Assembly (NCBI RefSeq): GCF_964355755.1
Contig: NC_092672.1
Coordinates: 23,248,501 to 23,308,500, forward strand
DNA from: Antedon mediterranea
Lineage: Eukaryota > Echinodermata > Crinoidea > Comatulida > Antedonidae
DNA length: 60,000 nucleotides
Direction of reading: 5' to 3'
This document shows, piece by piece, positions 20,801-27,359 of this stretch (positions are counted from its first letter, which is position 1; each line of letters starts with the position of its first letter). Both the position numbers and the translations under genes were made by a program. The notes below the pieces were generated by a model. It was not told the origin of the DNA. It made no database searches and saw nothing but the letters and a program-made list of their open reading frames with translations.

Positions 20801-22088
20801 TTCTTCTCAACATTATCCAACGAGGATGTCTGTAAAATCAACGGAAAATATAATAATCCTCAAAAAAAGGATTGGGGCCGCTGGGAGATACTCTTTGATC
20901 TGGAAAAACGCAGACGTCTAATAAACCAAAAGAATTGGAACACATTTATTGAAGGGTTGAAGAAAATTGATATTGAAAGTATGTTAATTTATGTATGTTT
21001 ATATCCTACAGAAGAAATGTTTAATATTTATATATATTTATTTAGACTACATGTGACTGATCTTTTTTGGAACATTCATAACTCCACAGCCAAAATTGAG
21101 AAACTTCAGCCAGTTTTTGTGTAGTAATGGATAATAGTTAAAATAAACCAACATTCATTGCTAATAAGATTACTTCATCAGTTAATATGTTGTTTAACTG
21201 TACTCCACAAGTACGATCACGTAGCAACATATTGACTGACAAAGTTAAGCTGTTTTGAATTTTCTTGAACGCAAGTTTACTGTTTTATTATTTTTATGAA
21301 CAACTATTATCCATTATATGTTTGTCAGATACTTCCATGTTACAGTCAGAATAACAATATAATACTAATTAATATTGACAGTAAAACACAATTCCATTGG
21401 ATTTTTAAATAAATTAATATATTGTAATAACTGGATACTCATTAAGTCAATGAAGTCACTACGAAAAAAAACAAAAAAAAAAACAACTTTGAAACGCATT
21501 CTCAAAACTTTTTTTTTTGTTAACTTCTTAAAAATTTTTCAATTTTTTTGTTTGAGTAACAGTTGATATTTCTTATATTGTATGTATTTACATTTTTATT
21601 TTATTTATCATTAGAGCACACTACTGTATGTGCACAAATCTTTAAAATTACTGTTAACCAACTATGATATTTTTAAATGGTTGCAGGGCCGCACTATGAT
21701 GGTAGTAATCCAGATATTGCAGTACATCAAACAGCAGGTAGGTTCTCAGATGGATGATCAATATAAACCTATTTAATAGCAAGCTACGTAATACATTATA
21801 CATGTAGAAATCAGAAATCATAATTAATAATAATAATTTTGAAAGTTATGAACATACATACATACAACTACTTTATTTTACACTACAGTATATCTTTCAA
21901 AATTATCATGTTTATTATACTTTTTTTTATCACTTTTCCCTGTTAATAATAGTAGCAACAATGCTATTAATTAACTATCTATGACATTGTGTGTTTTGTT
22001 TTATTTAGCTTCTACTTTAAACATGATAGCAATAATAACAATGATAGTAGCAATTTTAGCAGTGATTCTTCGCTACTACAGCCTTTGA
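7231..22088 (+). CDS. ROCO-family protein: Roc-COR-DED with C-terminal membrane anchor (14 exons seen)
   Basis: Exons by splice site and frame: 7231-7421, 7711-7800, 8049-8207, 8565-8810, 9372-9557, 17678-17833, 17915-18199, 18675-18737, 19055-19343, 20058-20081, 20478-20978, 21687-21737 and 22009-22088 (13 listed), perhaps preceded by the exon group ending at 2907. Every junction keeps the frame, phase 0 up to 18737 and phase 1 after 19343. The order is Roc GTPase, COR, post-COR, death-effector-like domain and tail anchor. Roc-COR pairs define ROCO proteins such as LRRK, DAPK1 and MFHAS1, which act as dimeric GTPase scaffolds in stress and death signalling; the role here is inferred. Two defects are seen: no P-loop exon, and one in-frame TAA at 20627-20629. 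The long intron 9558-17677 is filled with mobile DNA. Confidence 0.8.
9372..18199 (+). CDS. COR domain exons (9372-9557, 17678-17833, 17915-18199)
   Basis: Exon 9372-9557 has FLEYLHDIGEILFYPDD, the hallmark COR stretch (F-L-H-D-x-G-x-I-L), followed by the strand that normally reads LDP-W and here reads IDLMGVVDKFKTII. Exon 17678-17833 has LWSDLNEGKLDQRLLQHIW, matching the COR pattern LW-x-DL-x2-GxL-x3-LL. Exon 17915-18199 has DFDGYLPDDLFQRVATKF, the C-terminal COR signature (F-x-GxLP-x-x-LF). COR mediates dimerisation in ROCO proteins. All three exons are phase 0 on both sides and have canonical AG and GT borders. The 8.1-kb intron between the first and second exon is unusual for this gene, whose other introns are mostly under 1 kb. 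Confidence 0.85.
9811..10022. repeat. Tandem repeat, three 74-76-bp units
   Basis: Units start at 9811, 9887 and 9961 with GTAGAACCCCTATTAAAGAG and contain a short inverted pair (CCACAT and ATGTGG) and a closing CCCTTTAATAG. The third unit is cut short at 10022. Within each unit, the outer CCCTATTAAAG and CTTTAATAG are near reverse complements, so a unit can fold as a hairpin and may derive from a small MITE that was duplicated. Confidence 0.75.
10355..10426 (+). tRNA. tRNA-Val(AAC)-like, acceptor stem degenerate
   Basis: 72 nt. The anticodon arm is TCTGC-TTAACGC-GCAGA, giving anticodon AAC. The T arm is perfect (CCCGG-TTCGAGC-CCGGG), and the D-arm region GCGTAGTGGTTATCAC is typical. The acceptor stem GGCTTCT against CGAAACT has two mismatches and one wobble, so this copy may be a pseudogene or part of a tRNA-derived repeat. 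TTTTC follows at 10430-10434. Confidence 0.6.
10581..10652 (+). tRNA. tRNA-Val(AAC)-like, T stem degenerate
   Basis: 72 nt. The acceptor stem GGTTTCG pairs with CGAGACC (one G-U). The anticodon arm TCTGC-TTAACAC-GCAGA gives anticodon AAC. The D arm is TAGTGTAGTGGTTATCA. The T stem ACCGG against CCTGG has two mismatches. A pol III-like T5 terminator follows at 10654-10658. The defects are complementary to those of the first copy: each has lost a different stem. Confidence 0.6.
10860..11462. other. Intronic sequence without recognised feature
   Basis: AT-rich with T and A runs. I see no exon, repeat unit or RNA gene between the tRNA block and the foldback element. Confidence 0.35.
11473..12583. 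mobile_element. Mutator-like foldback element, 1.1 kb, 10-bp target duplication
   Basis: Both ends are long inverted repeats starting GGGTGTCACGAAACCTAAGA and ending in its reverse complement. The direct repeat ATTGAAACAT flanks the element on both sides (11463-11472 and 12584-12593). The inverted symmetry continues inward. CTCGAGCTCCCCATGCTCAA near 11976 matches, inverted, the block near 12265, and the AGGCAGGTGCGAAAGA-type segment pairs with one near 11800. The arms are therefore some 500 bp with a loop of about 200 bp. No transposase ORF is present. A 10-bp duplication best fits Mutator-like elements (8-11 bp). The internal TAAGACC/CACGAAAG motifs repeat within the ends. Confidence 0.75.
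12594..13281. other. Intronic sequence upstream of RTE-like ORF
   Basis: No supported gene. Near 12640-12710 there is a CGTTTCGG/CCGAGACG-rich segment with weak inverted symmetry. The part directly before 13282 may be 5' sequence of the LINE that follows. Confidence 0.35.
13282..14892 (+). CDS. RTE-like LINE reverse transcriptase, 5'-truncated, open
   Basis: An open frame of 536 codons. RT signatures in order are MYRGISIGSTFSKILMVIIL, FRSNRGCNDAIYVIKQI, CFIDLTAAFDHVNRNLLF, SSGVRQGGIESTSMFNQYF, the catalytic YADDFAVSSWS and HFRYLGVWATYND. The C-terminus has FNWIGHVIRKENEDP and SKRRGRKIPSVLDRVV, the W-x-GH-x-x-R and arginine-rich GR tail seen in RTE-type LINEs. The first codon is GTG, no endonuclease domain precedes it, and the first ATG is 16 codons in, so this is the 3' part of ORF2. 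The frame is intact, which suggests a fairly young copy. It lies in sense orientation inside the host intron 9558-17677. The clade call is by motif only. Confidence 0.8.
   Translation: MTDDVILSDLLNARELMCWEKLAVYNVFVDHVHRLFEEIWRTKEVPSDWGLSKLTTIWKKKGSPLDPSMYRGISIGSTFSKILMVIILSRFSIFYESQLLRTQFGFRSNRGCNDAIYVIKQIQEIAYRSNRKLYTCFIDLTAAFDHVNRNLLFLSVRNRFHLNQSTTMIDIIQSLYSSTKAYLADDDPSDDKFETSSGVRQGGIESTSMFNQYFDYVIRVFKQRCKDASLDGLMIQYLIPIEATNRAQRCKAPSRGIYDDFESGYADDFAVSSWSQEELQTIVNILNKVCLEFGLRISAPKTETIIWNWKEEVEEYPRCIIQIGGVHINNVTHFRYLGVWATYNDVHIGDQEVKYRINSAKGAFAENRALLTNRTIHLQTRMMFLNGLVRSRLTYGCHAWRATGSEMSKLSTTYKTFLRRMLVNGFQRVCPPNHVDISSDDETDENYIDWRYVIDNDDLYKITGCQPLEEYVYKQQFNWIGHVIRKENEDPTKILTFHTTQSKRRGRKIPSVLDRVVQQSQLTRCNFIRACFNRNL
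15367..15958 (+). repeat. 304-bp tandem duplication
   Basis: The block beginning TTTGCCAAGTACTTCACTCA at 15367 recurs from 15671 with few differences, up to GCATTTTCTCGAG at about 15656 and 15957. Each copy contains (GTTT)n, GTTAGCAAGATTACTCAAAA and three GGACCA motifs. The differences include a 9-bp gap and point changes (CCAAGTAC to CCAAGTAT). It may derive from a dispersed repeat; no coding potential is seen. Confidence 0.8.
15960..17230. other. Intronic sequence without recognised feature
   Basis: AT-rich, with several AAAATGGCC-like words between 16460 and 16540 and a TATA-rich tract at 16250-16272. No exon, RT fragment or inverted repeat was supported. Confidence 0.35.
17240..17620 (-). 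mobile_element. LINE 3' fragment, minus strand
   Basis: The minus strand at 17583-17392 encodes the end of a LINE ORF2, with GICLLCNCNEKETVYHFVFEC, a C-x2-C-x8-H-x3-C zinc-binding tail typical of many non-LTR retrotransposons. Only this C-terminal scrap and some 3' sequence remain. It ends some 60 bp before the host COR exon at 17678 without damaging its acceptor. Confidence 0.6.
18454..18576. repeat. Foldback hairpin, ~46-bp arms
   Basis: The left arm runs TATGTTAGTTCTGAAAAGAA to GACGTTTCGAT. The right arm is its near-perfect reverse complement, ending TTTTCAAAAGTAACATA. The loop is about 31 nt. It lies in the intron between COR and post-COR exons. The motif CGAAACGTCGAGAAAC and the GACGATCAAAG segment resemble the hairpin ends at 36087-37379, suggesting a shared class of element (Penelope-like termini are one possibility). 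Confidence 0.7.
18675..19343 (+). CDS. Post-COR exons (18675-18737 and 19055-19343)
   Basis: The 63-nt exon reads TTIVRRENEDEVDPQPRICQ plus K. The 289-nt exon starts VLSFLQNSLPVLSKKGARG and continues with IKMYIRCDVCSNNSGICRMF and a Cys/His-containing stretch up to RLFGENTEG. Its acceptor is CTATAG and its donor GTAACT, and it switches the splice phase from 0 to 1. The cysteines (CDVC, GIC, ALC) are suggestive, but their spacing fits no zinc finger I can name. Between COR and the death-fold exon this is probably the structural extension often seen after COR. No function is assigned. Confidence 0.7.
19588..19908 (+). repeat. Irregular tandem repeat, three units of ~84-117 bp
   Basis: Units start ATAGAGCTGCTAGGTCC at about 19590, ATAGGGCTGCCAGGTCC at about 19707, and ATAGAGCTGCTAGGTCC at about 19791. 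Units 1 and 3 are close copies (CAGCCCATCAGGTTGGGATG in both), and unit 2 is diverged and shorter. Intronic; no function suggested. Confidence 0.7.
20058..20081 (+). CDS. 24-nt microexon (phase 1-1)
   Basis: The acceptor GATCTAG ends at 20057 and the donor GTAAAT starts at 20082. With split codons it reads GNKPVDII. It fits in phase between the post-COR exon (ends phase 1 at 19343) and the death-fold exon (starts phase 1 at 20478), but skipping it also keeps the frame, so it may be alternative. Support rests only on splice sites and phase. Confidence 0.45.
20478..20978 (+). CDS. Death-effector-like domain exon with in-frame TAA
   Basis: The acceptor TTTTGTTAG ends at 20477 and the donor GTATGT starts at 20979. 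The frame opens ITEDTYNTILVIFSSWYDEH. It goes on with LFAMLKCVYSDLLDNATFSA and ENTMDML, then TAA (20627-20629), then KLHATGELNQRNLALLHDTI. Without the stop the two halves form one death-effector-like pattern: hydrophobic helices, then L-x-x-x-G-x-L-x-x-x-NL-x-LL. The second half of the exon (WGRWEILFDLEKRRRLINQK and FIEGLKKI) has a similar LE[KR]R-xLI-x3-N pattern and may be a second, weaker death fold. DEDs recruit partners such as FADD or caspase-8 in animals; partners here are unknown. The rest of the exon is open, so the stop is either recent or a base error. Confidence 0.65.
21687..21737 (+). CDS. Short linker exon (51 nt, phase 1-1)
   Basis: The acceptor GGTTGCAG ends at 21686 and the donor GTAGGT starts at 21738. 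With split codons it reads RPHYDGSNPDIAVHQTA. It joins the death-fold exon to the membrane-anchor exon in phase. It has no recognisable motif. Confidence 0.55.
22009..22088 (+). CDS. Terminal exon: C-terminal transmembrane anchor
   Basis: The acceptor TTTATTTAG ends at 22008. The frame reads ASTLN, then the continuous hydrophobic run MIAIITMIVAILAVIL, then RYYSL and the stop TGA (22086-22088). A single hydrophobic helix ending a few residues before the C-terminus, with a basic flank, is the layout of a tail-anchored membrane protein, so the Roc-COR-DED part would face the cytosol. The target membrane cannot be told. A membrane anchor is not typical of described ROCO proteins. Confidence 0.7.
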
Positions 22089-22951
22089 AACAAAGAAATA
22101 CGTACAAAGGTATTTTGATATTAATTATTATATGAATACTTAATATTACTGTAGAAATAATCACTATTTTACGTGATTTACTAAGATTGTCATTATCAAT
22201 CTTTAGATAAACAAGACATTTTTAAAAGTGACTGCAGGCCTTTTCTTTTAATGCGAGCGTGAGTGATCACTCACCTAACACTCCTAAACTGCCCTTGAGG
22301 AGTACGATTTACAACACGCCTAAATTTGGTAAACTTCTACACACCAAAGTACAAGCAGCACCTACATCACCCCTGAATGTATTGAGGAGTGCAATTTGTA
22401 GCAAGCCTACAATTTTGAAAAGACAAAAGGCCTGTGACTGTGTGTATCTATAATTAACATGCCTCTGCTGGTAACTGAAACAGAATGGTCCCTTTTTCCA
22501 AATTCATCACCAAAAAATCAAATATATTTTTACTGGCCATACAAATGCATCTAATTAGCAATCACATGCAATATTAAAGTGTATGTTTCAGGGGGACAAT
22601 GAAAAATTTACGTTATAATATGATGAAACTGTGCAATAGGTAGTCTACACTGTTGTAAGGATGCATACATATTTTGTTTATATTTAGTGGGTTATGTTCA
22701 CTTTTATTTTGCAAACTGGTCAGCTATCTTGTAATTCTTTATCATAGAAAATAATTACCGGTAGTAATAAATGAGGCTGATGAATTATACATGATTTCTG
22801 CCTTTTTTCCTAATATGAAAAAATTATTCTTACTGCCAATACAAATAGAATGTTACATTCCAAAAATGTTGCTTAATTTCAGAACTTTATTGTTTGAAGA
22901 AAAACAACCCAAATGTGTCAAAATCAAGTCAATTAAAACATATTTTTACAG
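22089..22951. other. Spacer between ROCO-like gene and death-domain gene
   Basis: Contains the 16-bp perfect palindrome GTGAGTGATCACTCAC at 22259-22274. AATAAA-like words (for example near 22766) could serve as poly(A) signals. No supported exon. An acceptor TTTTTACAG ends at 22951 and another, CTTAACAG, at 22963. Confidence 0.4.
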
Positions 22952-22990
22952 GATGCTTAACAGACTTGGACTCGGATAATTTCTAAGAAG

Positions 22991-23497
22991 ATGACAGATT
23001 GGAAGAATTTTTGTAGGCATCTTGGTATTGCTGATGTTGAGCTAACACAAACTGAGAGAAGGTTTTCAGCTATAGAAGCAACTATGGAATCACTGGTACA
23101 ATGGCGGTGTAAGCAAGGAAGAGATGTGAACCAACGAGAGGAAGTAATAAAAGCCTTAAGAGCAGTTGAGAGAATGGATATTGTACAATTACTAAAGCAA
23201 TCAGGACAAGGTGGGTATCTTTATTTAACATTTTTACAGAAAATACATTTTATGCAGTCTCAAAAAAGATTTTTTAAGAATTTAATTTTGCTAATTATAC
23301 TAAATTTATTTCATAATATTGGAAACTTGCTTTTCTTCAACCATGTAGATTTCTCGGAAGATAATTTTAAACAGCTGATTTCAGACTTTTCACAATGGTT
23401 TGATGATCGTGGTCTCCTTAACAGACTACAAGTTCTATGCATAGAAATAGTAGATGACATTCAAGAGTTGAAAAGGGTTACCAGTGCGCTACATTGA
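22991..23497 (+). CDS. Small death-domain protein, two exons (22991-23210, 23349-23497)
   Basis: Exon 1 starts with ATG at 22991: MTDWKNFCRHLGIADVELTQ, then MESLVQWRCKQGRDVNQREE and ALRAVERMDIVQLL. This is the death-domain pattern W-x-x-F/L-x-x-x-LG, W-x-x-x-x-G and L-x-x-L. The donor GTGGGT starts at 23211 and the acceptor CATGTAG ends at 23348. Exon 2 reads DFSEDNFKQLISDFSQWFDD up to a TGA at 23495-23497. The 138-nt intron is a multiple of three and open, so retention would give a 168-residue protein. A 5' acceptor at 22951 or 22963 means the ATG may sit in a second exon; with 22963 the frame also stays open upstream. The C-terminal residues after KRVT adjoin a LINE, so the true 3' end may be lost. 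Confidence 0.65.
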   Translation: MTDWKNFCRHLGIADVELTQTERRFSAIEATMESLVQWRCKQGRDVNQREEVIKALRAVERMDIVQLLKQSGQGGYLYLTFLQKIHFMQSQKRFFKNLILLIILNLFHNIGNLLFFNHVDFSEDNFKQLISDFSQWFDDRGLLNRLQVLCIEIVDDIQELKRVTSALH

Positions 23498-26400
23498 GGG
23501 CGACCACCAAGGTTCGGAAATTGTCTTGTTATATCGTCTTAAATTTGTTGTTTCGGTGATATTTTTGTATCCAGTTGCCTTATTTATACTTTCATTATGT
23601 ATCTAAGTATAGTTATATCGTGTTTCGAGCTCTGGTTTCTGTTGGTTTTCGATGGAATTGGTAGTTGTTTGTCGACGGTACCACCTAGGCCGAGTTACCC
23701 ACCCCGCTACATCACGTATAGCCGCGAGGAGCTCATTCAACTCCGACCTGCGTTACCCGGCGTGCAACGTAGATCTAGGCCTAGTGCCACTGACACGTTA
23801 GGAGCGCAGATCAAAAACAGGAAACGAGGGAGAAGAGGTGGTCTTAAAGCTAGACTTAAATGCCGTAAGTTTTCTGCTCCGCTACCCTCTATACTAACAG
23901 GGAATGCTCAGTCACTTCGCAATAAACTGGATGAGTTGAAAGCATGCACCCTTTATCTCAAGGATTATCGTGATGCAAATTTGATATGTATGTCTGAGAC
24001 ATGGTTTACAGATACTGATTCTGAGTTTGATACAAACATCGATGGATTCTCATGTGAAAGGTCTGACCGAACACTAGACTCTGGAAAATCCATTGGAGGC
24101 GGTGTTTGCGTTTTTGTCAACAGTCTATGGTGCAACAATGTTACGGTGAAATATCGGCGGTGTACTACTAACTATGAACTCATTACTGTTTCGCTTCGTC
24201 CATTTTATCTTCCTCGCGAGTTCAATACAATTTTTGTCACAGTAGTCTACATCCACCCGAGAGCTGATATGAAAGTAGCTGCATCTGACATTCAAACCAT
24301 ATTAAGTGAACTGGACACAGAATCCCCTGATGCTGTTAAGTTAGTCACTGGTGACTTTAACTCGTGCGACCTCAAGAAGGTTTCGAATTAGTCTCAGTAT
24401 GTAGACTTTCCCACACGCGGTGACAAAATACTTGATTGTTGTTACGGCAACATAAAGAACGCGTACAAGTCGTCGCCTAAGGCAGGTCTTGGTAAATCAG
24501 ATCACAAGATGATTCATTTAATACCAGCTTATAAACAAAAGTTAAAAAAACAAAGTAAACCAATGGTCAAGGAAATCAAAGTGTGGACAAATGATAGTAT
24601 GGAGGAATTTAAAGGATGTCTTGAAGCTACGAATTGGGATGTGTTTATGAATACAGATTCTATTGACGCCACTATGGAAACAATTGTTGAATATATTAAT
24701 TTTTGTGAGTCTAGCATCATTAAAAAGAAGGAAATAAAAATTTATCCAAATAGTAAACCATGGGTCACTAAGGATATCCGAGAACTTTTACAGCAAAAAC
24801 AACAAGCTGTCCGCAATAATGATGTTATGGAAAAGAAGCGTATTCAGAAGTTAATGAAAAAGCGAATTAATGATGCCAAACGCAAATTTGGAGAGAAAAT
24901 AAAGAATGATTTTGATAGCAGAACCCCAAGCAAGCATGGAATGGATTAAAAAAAGTTATTGGAAACGCGAAAAGGCAGAACACAACAATAGTTCCATCCG
25001 GATCCCGACCATTGGACTTTGCAAATAAACTAAATATATTTTTTAACAGATTTGATAATGATGACCAAATTAATAATACTAATGATAATGATGTTAAACT
25101 GAACCTAGAGTTAAATACAACCAAATCTGATGTACCTGAATTTGATCTGCTTTCAGTTGAGAAAGTATTTAAGGGTGTTAAGCCAAATAAAGCAGCTGGG
25201 TCAGATAAACTAACTGGCAATATTTTAAAGTCATGCTATAAACAACTTGCGCCTATCTTTTGTAGATTATTTAACTGGTCGTTAAGCTCTTCTTGTGTCC
25301 CATGCATGTGGAAGTATTCAATAATAGCCCCAATAAATAAAGTACCTAAGCCGAAAATATTAAATGATTATCGTCCTGTTGCTCTAACCCAAATTATTAC
25401 AAAGTGCTTTGAGAGGCTATTTAAAGATGTATTGATTAAAGAAACGTTGCCTTTTGTTGATAATAATCAGTTTGCATACTGTAGTAATAGAGGTGTCGAC
25501 GATGCAATAACTACCCTCTTGCATCCAATCTATGAAACTTTGGATAAACCTAGGCAATATGTAAGGACGTTATTTTTAGATTTTTCTTCGGCTTTCAATT
25601 CAATGAAACCAAACATACTTCTTGATAAATTAGTTAGTATGAATGTTAATCCCTTTGTTTGTCTATGGATCAGAGATTTCTTGAAAAACAGAACCCAGCG
25701 TGTTAGAATTGATAATGTTTTGTCTGATATAATTGTTTCAAACACCGGTGCCCCACAGGGATGCGTGTTATCTCCATTGTTGTTCACATTATATACAAGC
25801 GACCTTAGAAGTGAATCATGTCAAATAGTTAAATTTGCTGATGACACCTGTATCACAGGCTTAATTAGTAAACAATGATGAGAGCACGTATAGAACTGAA
25901 GTTAATAATATAATTAACTGGTGTGATATGAACTGTCTAAGTATTAATGTAAATAAAATAAAGGAAATTGTGTTTGACTTTCGTAAAATTAAGAGGCAAC
26001 TTATACCTTTAAATATCAAAGATAATGATGTCCGCACAACTAGTGAACATAAATATTTAGGAGTATGGATAGATGAAAAACTGTCATGGAACGCCAACAC
26101 TGCCAAAGTCTATGCGAAGGCAAACCAAAGATTGTACTTCTTAAGAAAATTAAGAAACTTTAAGATTGGCAGAGATGCGCTGTCTCTATTCCATCAGGCT
26201 ATGATACAGTCCATATTAACATTTTGCTGTATTGTATGGCTAAATAGTTTATCTAAGTATAACTCAAATAAATTACAGAGAATAATAAAAATGCTAAGAA
26301 GGTAATAGGTGCAAACGTCCCATCTATCCATGATATATGCGATAAGGTTATGGAGAAAAAACTAAAATGTATAATTAACGACCAGTCTCATCCTCTTTTT

Positions 26401-26735
26401 AACTTTATAAATTTCAGTAGATCCGGAAGGATGATTCCTTCAATTAAGAAGACTGAGCGTCATAATAAATCATTTCTTCCGTGTGCAATCAGGCAATACA
26501 ACAAGCAATTTAAAAGATAACTTGAGACGTTTTATATTTTATTCTTTATATAGTATTTTAATATTTATACTGTTCATAATGTTTTATACATAGCATATTT
26601 TCTTATATATTATCTTATCCATTGTATAGTATTGTATGTTTTTAACTGTTGTTATTTTTATTGTAATTTCAACCTTGGAAGGCAAATTTCATTTACTGTG
26701 TATTTGACAATAAATTTGAACTTGAACTTGAACAA
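23498..26735 (+). mobile_element. CR1/L2-like LINE, nearly full ORF2 with four breaks
   Basis: The endonuclease begins after a GRRGGLKARLK basic stretch with LTGNAQSLRNKLDEL and CMSETWFTD, then VTGDFNSCDL. A TAG at 24389-24391 interrupts an otherwise continuous frame to about 24935. A frameshift near 24935 leads into the RT: AAGSDKLTGNILKSC, LNDYRPVALTQIITKCFERL, FLDFSSAFNSM, GAPQGCVLSPLLFTLYTSDL, FADDTCITGL. Further shifts occur near 25870 and in the A-run near 26290. The C-terminal part ends at a TAA at 26518-26520. The 3' end carries AATAAATTTGAACTTGAACT, i.e. (TTGAAC)n, as terminal repeat. No poly(A) is seen. It abuts the death-domain gene, so that gene's end may have been cut by this insertion. 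Confidence 0.85.
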
Positions 26736-26739
26736 TATT

Positions 26740-27185
26740 ATTATTCGTCCTTCAAAATGTATTAAAAACTATAGGTGTGATGTTTGATAGCTCTTTGAAT
26801 ATGTCCTCTCAAGTAAATGCTTTATGCAAGTCATTGAATTACCTACTCCGTAATTTGTCGTAAATATATTACTAAAGCTTGGTTTTCACTAGCGACGCAA
26901 TCTACGCAACGTAAGAAAATGCCCTTCCAATCACTGTGTTTGCCCCCGCCTGCGTGAAATCAAACATACGATGTTTGCAGCACTATTGCGTCGTCGGTTC
27001 CCACTTATGATTACGCAATACAGCAACAGTTAAATGCTCAACTAGTCTAAACAGTTTCAAGACCAACCTAAAGACGTCGCTATTCGCTGATGTTCTCGCA
27101 CGTTGTTAATGCACAAAGCGCCATGAGCGCCACATGGGTGGAGGATACCGGCGCTATATAAGTTTTCATTTATTATTTATTATTT
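26740..27185 (+). mobile_element. LINE 3' remnants (L2-like tail) with small insertion
   Basis: From about 26772 the + strand reads IGVMFDSSLNMSSQVNAL, the region after the RT palm in L2-type LINEs. After an unrelated GGTTTTCACTAGCGACGCAA segment with weak inverted ends (26880-27000), the sequence resumes with the LINE end SFKTNLKTSLFADVLA. The 3' UTR then has GGCGCTATATAAGTTTTCAT followed by (ATT)n. This is a heavily deleted copy with a second small element inside it. Confidence 0.6.
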
Positions 27186-27359
27186 TAAGTCAAAATTAAT
27201 ATGCTCCATTAATTACATATATTTAACCATTTGAAATACATTATATACAAGTGTGATTTATGTCATCCGAAAGCTTATTAAATTTCCTATTCAGTGATAT
27301 CAAACTTATAGTCATAACATTTTATTCAGCATGTCATTTTTGCGGAAAAACACAACATA

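Noticed and set aside
22259-22453. 64-codon frame before the death-domain gene
   Set aside because: It starts with GTG inside a palindrome and has no domain or splice support; only the palindrome itself is noted.
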